From positions 1 to 7,345 of the forward strand of contig DASROJ010000164.1 in assembly GCA_035646975.1 (NCBI GenBank): a stretch of DNA of 7,345 nt, written 5' to 3'. The position numbers and the translations under genes were made by a program. A model generated the notes under the pieces. That model was not told where the DNA came from, did no database searches, and saw only the letters and a program-made list of their open reading frames with translations. Shown one piece after another: positions 6,163 to 7,345 of this stretch. This DNA comes from DASROJ01 sp035646975 (GTDB lineage: Bacteria > Acidobacteriota > Polarisedimenticolia > JACPZX01 > DASXTC01). The first letter of the stretch is position 1. Every line of letters starts with the position of its first letter.

Positions 6163-6711
6163 TCAGACGCTCCGCCGTCTGGCGATCGACATCTGGTCGA
6201 TCCTGTCCTGGAGCCTGAGAACGCCATGCAGCAGCGCCTCGGGGCGCGGAGGGCATCCCGGGATGTAGACATCCACCGGAACCACGCGGTCGACTCCCTG
6301 CATCGTGCTGTAAGTGGGAAACGGGCCGCCGCAGGTGGCGCACGCGCCCATCGAGATCACCCACTTCGGGTCGGGCATCTGGTCGTAGAGCCGTTTGACC
6401 ACCGGGCCCATTTTCTCGGTGACGGTGCCGGCGACGATCATCAGGTCGGACTGGCGCGGCGTGGCCCGGTAGACCCCGGCGCCGAACCGGTCGATATCGT
6501 AGCGGGAAGCCACCGCCGCCATCATCTCGATGGCGCAGCAGGCGAGCCCGAACGACATCGGCCAGAGCGCCGACCTGCGCGCCCAGTTGAAAACCTTGTC
6601 CAGCGTCGTGGTGATGATGTTGGCGTCGAACCGCTGATCGAGCATGCCGAGGTTCTGCGGCTCGCGGTGCTCCAGCGGCTGGTCGCCGTTCATTCCGGGT
6701 ATCAATGGCAT
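6163..6711 (-). CDS. nuoB: NADH-quinone oxidoreductase subunit B, first copy (NuoB)
   Basis: This is the promoter-proximal NuoB of 182 residues, holding the N2 cluster ligands C58-C59 (LACCAIEMM), C124 (MGACATCGG) and C153 (PGCPPRPEALLHG). NWARRSALWPM (42-52), RYDIDRFGAGVYRATPRQ (70-87) and DLMIVAGTVTEKM (89-101) are standard NuoB, with a core that looks more conventional than that of the second copy. An extra cysteine, C127, lies three residues after ligand C124, where other NuoB proteins usually have Ser, Thr or Asn. The ATG at 6711 has GGAG about eleven bases upstream; Met7 is an alternative start. It is the first gene of the ten-gene run and is separated by about 77 bases from the predicted transcription start. 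A hydrogenase small subunit is excluded by the adjacent-Cys motif and close match to NuoB. Confidence 0.95.
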   Translation of the reverse strand: MPLIPGMNGDQPLEHREPQNLGMLDQRFDANIITTTLDKVFNWARRSALWPMSFGLACCAIEMMAAVASRYDIDRFGAGVYRATPRQSDLMIVAGTVTEKMGPVVKRLYDQMPDPKWVISMGACATCGGPFPTYSTMQGVDRVVPVDVYIPGCPPRPEALLHGVLRLQDRIDQMSIARRRSV

Positions 6712-6772
6712 GGTCCGGGCGACTCCGATCTCGCGTGTTATACTCGCGCGGTCTCATCGAAAAGAGGAAATA

Positions 6773-6787
6773 GGACTGATTCAGTCC
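6773..6787. promoter_or_regulatory. Perfect 15-bp palindrome at the predicted transcription start, candidate operator
   Basis: GGACTGA-T-TCAGTCC has perfect 7-base arms around a single central base. It falls at about +1 to +15 of the leftward promoter, where a bound dimeric repressor would block transcription. It could instead form a small 5' hairpin on the mRNA (stem of five pairs, loop of five). I cannot assign it to a known regulator family. Confidence 0.5.
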
Positions 6788-6794
6788 GTGGTCG

Positions 6795-6823
6795 AGTATA
6801 TCAGCCGGTCACAGGGCGTTCAA
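6795..6823 (-). promoter_or_regulatory. Sigma-70-type promoter of the nuoB-nuoI operon
   Basis: Read on the minus strand, TTGAAC (6823-6818) is followed by exactly 17 bases and then TATACT (6800-6795). The -10 box matches five of six consensus bases, the -35 starts TTGA, and TG-A just before the -10 gives an extended -10. Transcription would begin near 6787-6788, leaving a leader of about 77 bases before nuoB. This is the best promoter in the only real intergenic gap and is correctly placed for the ten-gene run. The assignment is from sequence alone. Confidence 0.65.
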
Positions 6824-6866
6824 GCAGACTCGCCGACGAGCCCCCGACATCGGGACACCCGGGACA

Positions 6867-6894
6867 GTGACTCTCTTCAAGTGACACTCTTCAC
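6867..6894. repeat. Tandem imperfect 14-bp direct repeat abutting the right-hand gene
   Basis: GTGACTCTCTTCAA (6867-6880) is followed without a gap by GTGACACTCTTCAC (6881-6894), identical at 12 of 14 positions. The next base begins the ATG at 6895, so the repeat occupies the place where a ribosome-binding site should be, and no good Shine-Dalgarno is seen there. A further 7-base pair of repeats, CGGGACA at 6851-6857 and 6860-6866, and a short inverted repeat CCCGA/TCGGG at 6843-6854 lie just upstream. The spacing suggests a regulator bound as a dimer on one face of the helix at roughly 14-base phase, but chance is possible. Confidence 0.45.
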
Positions 6895-7345
6895 ATGATG
6901 CTGGCGCTGTTCCTCACCGAGGCCGCCGTCGGCTCCCTGCTGATCCTCCTGCTGGTGCCACCGGCTCAGGCGGGACGAAAATTCTTCCAGCTCACCGTGG
7001 GGCAGAGCTGCCTGCTGATCGTTCTCGCGCTCGCGCTCACGATAACGGGCAACGGTCCAGGCACCCCCCGGCTCGCGCTGTTCGGGGCGTCGGCCGGCCT
7101 GCTGATGATATCGGCCGGTCTGTTTCACCTGGGACGGCTGTCGGCCGGCTTCGGTCTGATGGTCGCCGGGCTGTTGCCGGCCCTCGTGGCCGTCGTGCGC
7201 GACGCGCTGCTTCTGATCCCCGCCGGCGACACCACCACGCTTTCCCGGCTCCTCTACCCTGCCGACGCGCTCACCTCCGGGCTGCTTCCCGGGTCGGTCC
7301 TCATCGCGATGATCCTCGGGCACTACTACCTGAACGTTCCCGGTC
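6895..7345 (+). CDS. Multi-helix membrane protein of unknown function, 3' end outside window
   Basis: An open frame begins with ATG-ATG at 6895 and runs to the window edge without a stop, giving 150 residues. It is not recognisable to me. Hydrophobic stretches lie at about 5-22, 34-52, 61-80, 83-101 and 128-145, so at least four or five membrane helices are likely. The first could be a signal peptide, since it ends in PPAQA before GRKFF. The last visible residues, SVLIAMILGHYYLNVPG, place a conserved-looking His-Tyr-Tyr at a membrane edge. An in-frame stop at 6868-6870 limits any earlier start. The gene is divergent from the nuo run, with a 183-base gap shared between them. Coding is supported by hydrophobic content with G/C-rich third positions throughout. 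It could be part of a larger transporter or respiratory membrane subunit, but nothing proves it. Confidence 0.7.
   Translation, partial: MMLALFLTEAAVGSLLILLLVPPAQAGRKFFQLTVGQSCLLIVLALALTITGNGPGTPRLALFGASAGLLMISAGLFHLGRLSAGFGLMVAGLLPALVAVVRDALLLIPAGDTTTLSRLLYPADALTSGLLPGSVLIAMILGHYYLNVPG

Noticed and set aside
6716..6744. Sigma-70 promoter reading rightward with TATACT at 6739-6744
   Set aside because: No -35-like sequence lies at 16-18 bases upstream (the bases are G+C-rich), so it is not listed as a feature.
6155..6757. 200-codon minus-strand frame covering the first nuoB
   Set aside because: It is an out-of-frame shadow; the NuoB motifs are all in the other frame.
6877..7323. 148-codon minus-strand frame at the right end, rich in Gln, Glu, Arg and Gly
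   Set aside because: It is the antisense of a hydrophobic coding region; Leu/Val codons read backwards give such Gln/Glu/Arg runs. The plus-strand membrane protein explains the bases better.
1..7345. Mobile elements, CRISPR arrays, tRNA or rRNA genes, or a defence system
   Set aside because: I saw no transposase or integrase motifs, no regularly spaced repeats and no tRNA-like cloverleaf; the window reads as ordinary chromosomal metabolic genes.

Overview
The window is G+C-rich bacterial chromosome, roughly two thirds G+C by eye. It is almost fully coding, uses GTG and TTG starts next to ATG, and has clear Shine-Dalgarno sites at several junctions. It holds no tRNA, rRNA, CRISPR array or insertion sequence that I can see. 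The gene set (queG, complex I subunits, a MidA-type methyltransferase, ribA, mobA) points to a respiring, Gram-negative-type bacterium. The mix and the two nuoB copies would fit Acidobacteriota or a similar deep-branching soil or sediment phylum, but that placement is a guess.

Layout, left to right. (1) 3-605, plus strand: the C-terminal part of QueG, cut by the window edge. (2) 6711 down to 627, minus strand: ten genes in one unbroken run, read in the order nuoB copy 1, nuoI, nuoB copy 2, midA, ribA, a GAF-domain gene related to free methionine-(R)-sulfoxide reductase, a Rieske ferredoxin, mobA, a MobB-like P-loop protein and a four-helix membrane protein. Seven of the nine junctions are 4-base start/stop overlaps (ATGA, GTGA or TTGA); the other two are gaps of 1 and 4 bases. 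(3) 6712-6894: the only real intergenic region. It carries a convincing leftward sigma-70-type promoter, a perfect 15-bp palindrome at the predicted transcription start, and a tandem 14-bp repeat abutting the next gene. (4) 6895 to the right edge, plus strand: the start of an unrecognised multi-helix membrane protein, left open by the window end.

How the genes fit together. The minus-strand run looks like a redox and cofactor operon. NuoB and NuoI carry the iron-sulfur clusters that pass electrons to quinone in complex I. MidA relatives methylate the partner subunit NuoD/NDUFS2 during complex I assembly. RibA starts flavin synthesis, MobA makes the molybdenum guanine dinucleotide cofactor, and the Rieske protein is a small electron carrier. 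The most notable points are two diverged nuoB genes flanking one nuoI without the other nuo genes, an assembly methyltransferase one base after nuoB, a P-loop protein with a Cys/His cluster beside mobA, a GAF protein that keeps only two of the three fRMsr cysteines, and the promoter/operator arrangement upstream of the run.
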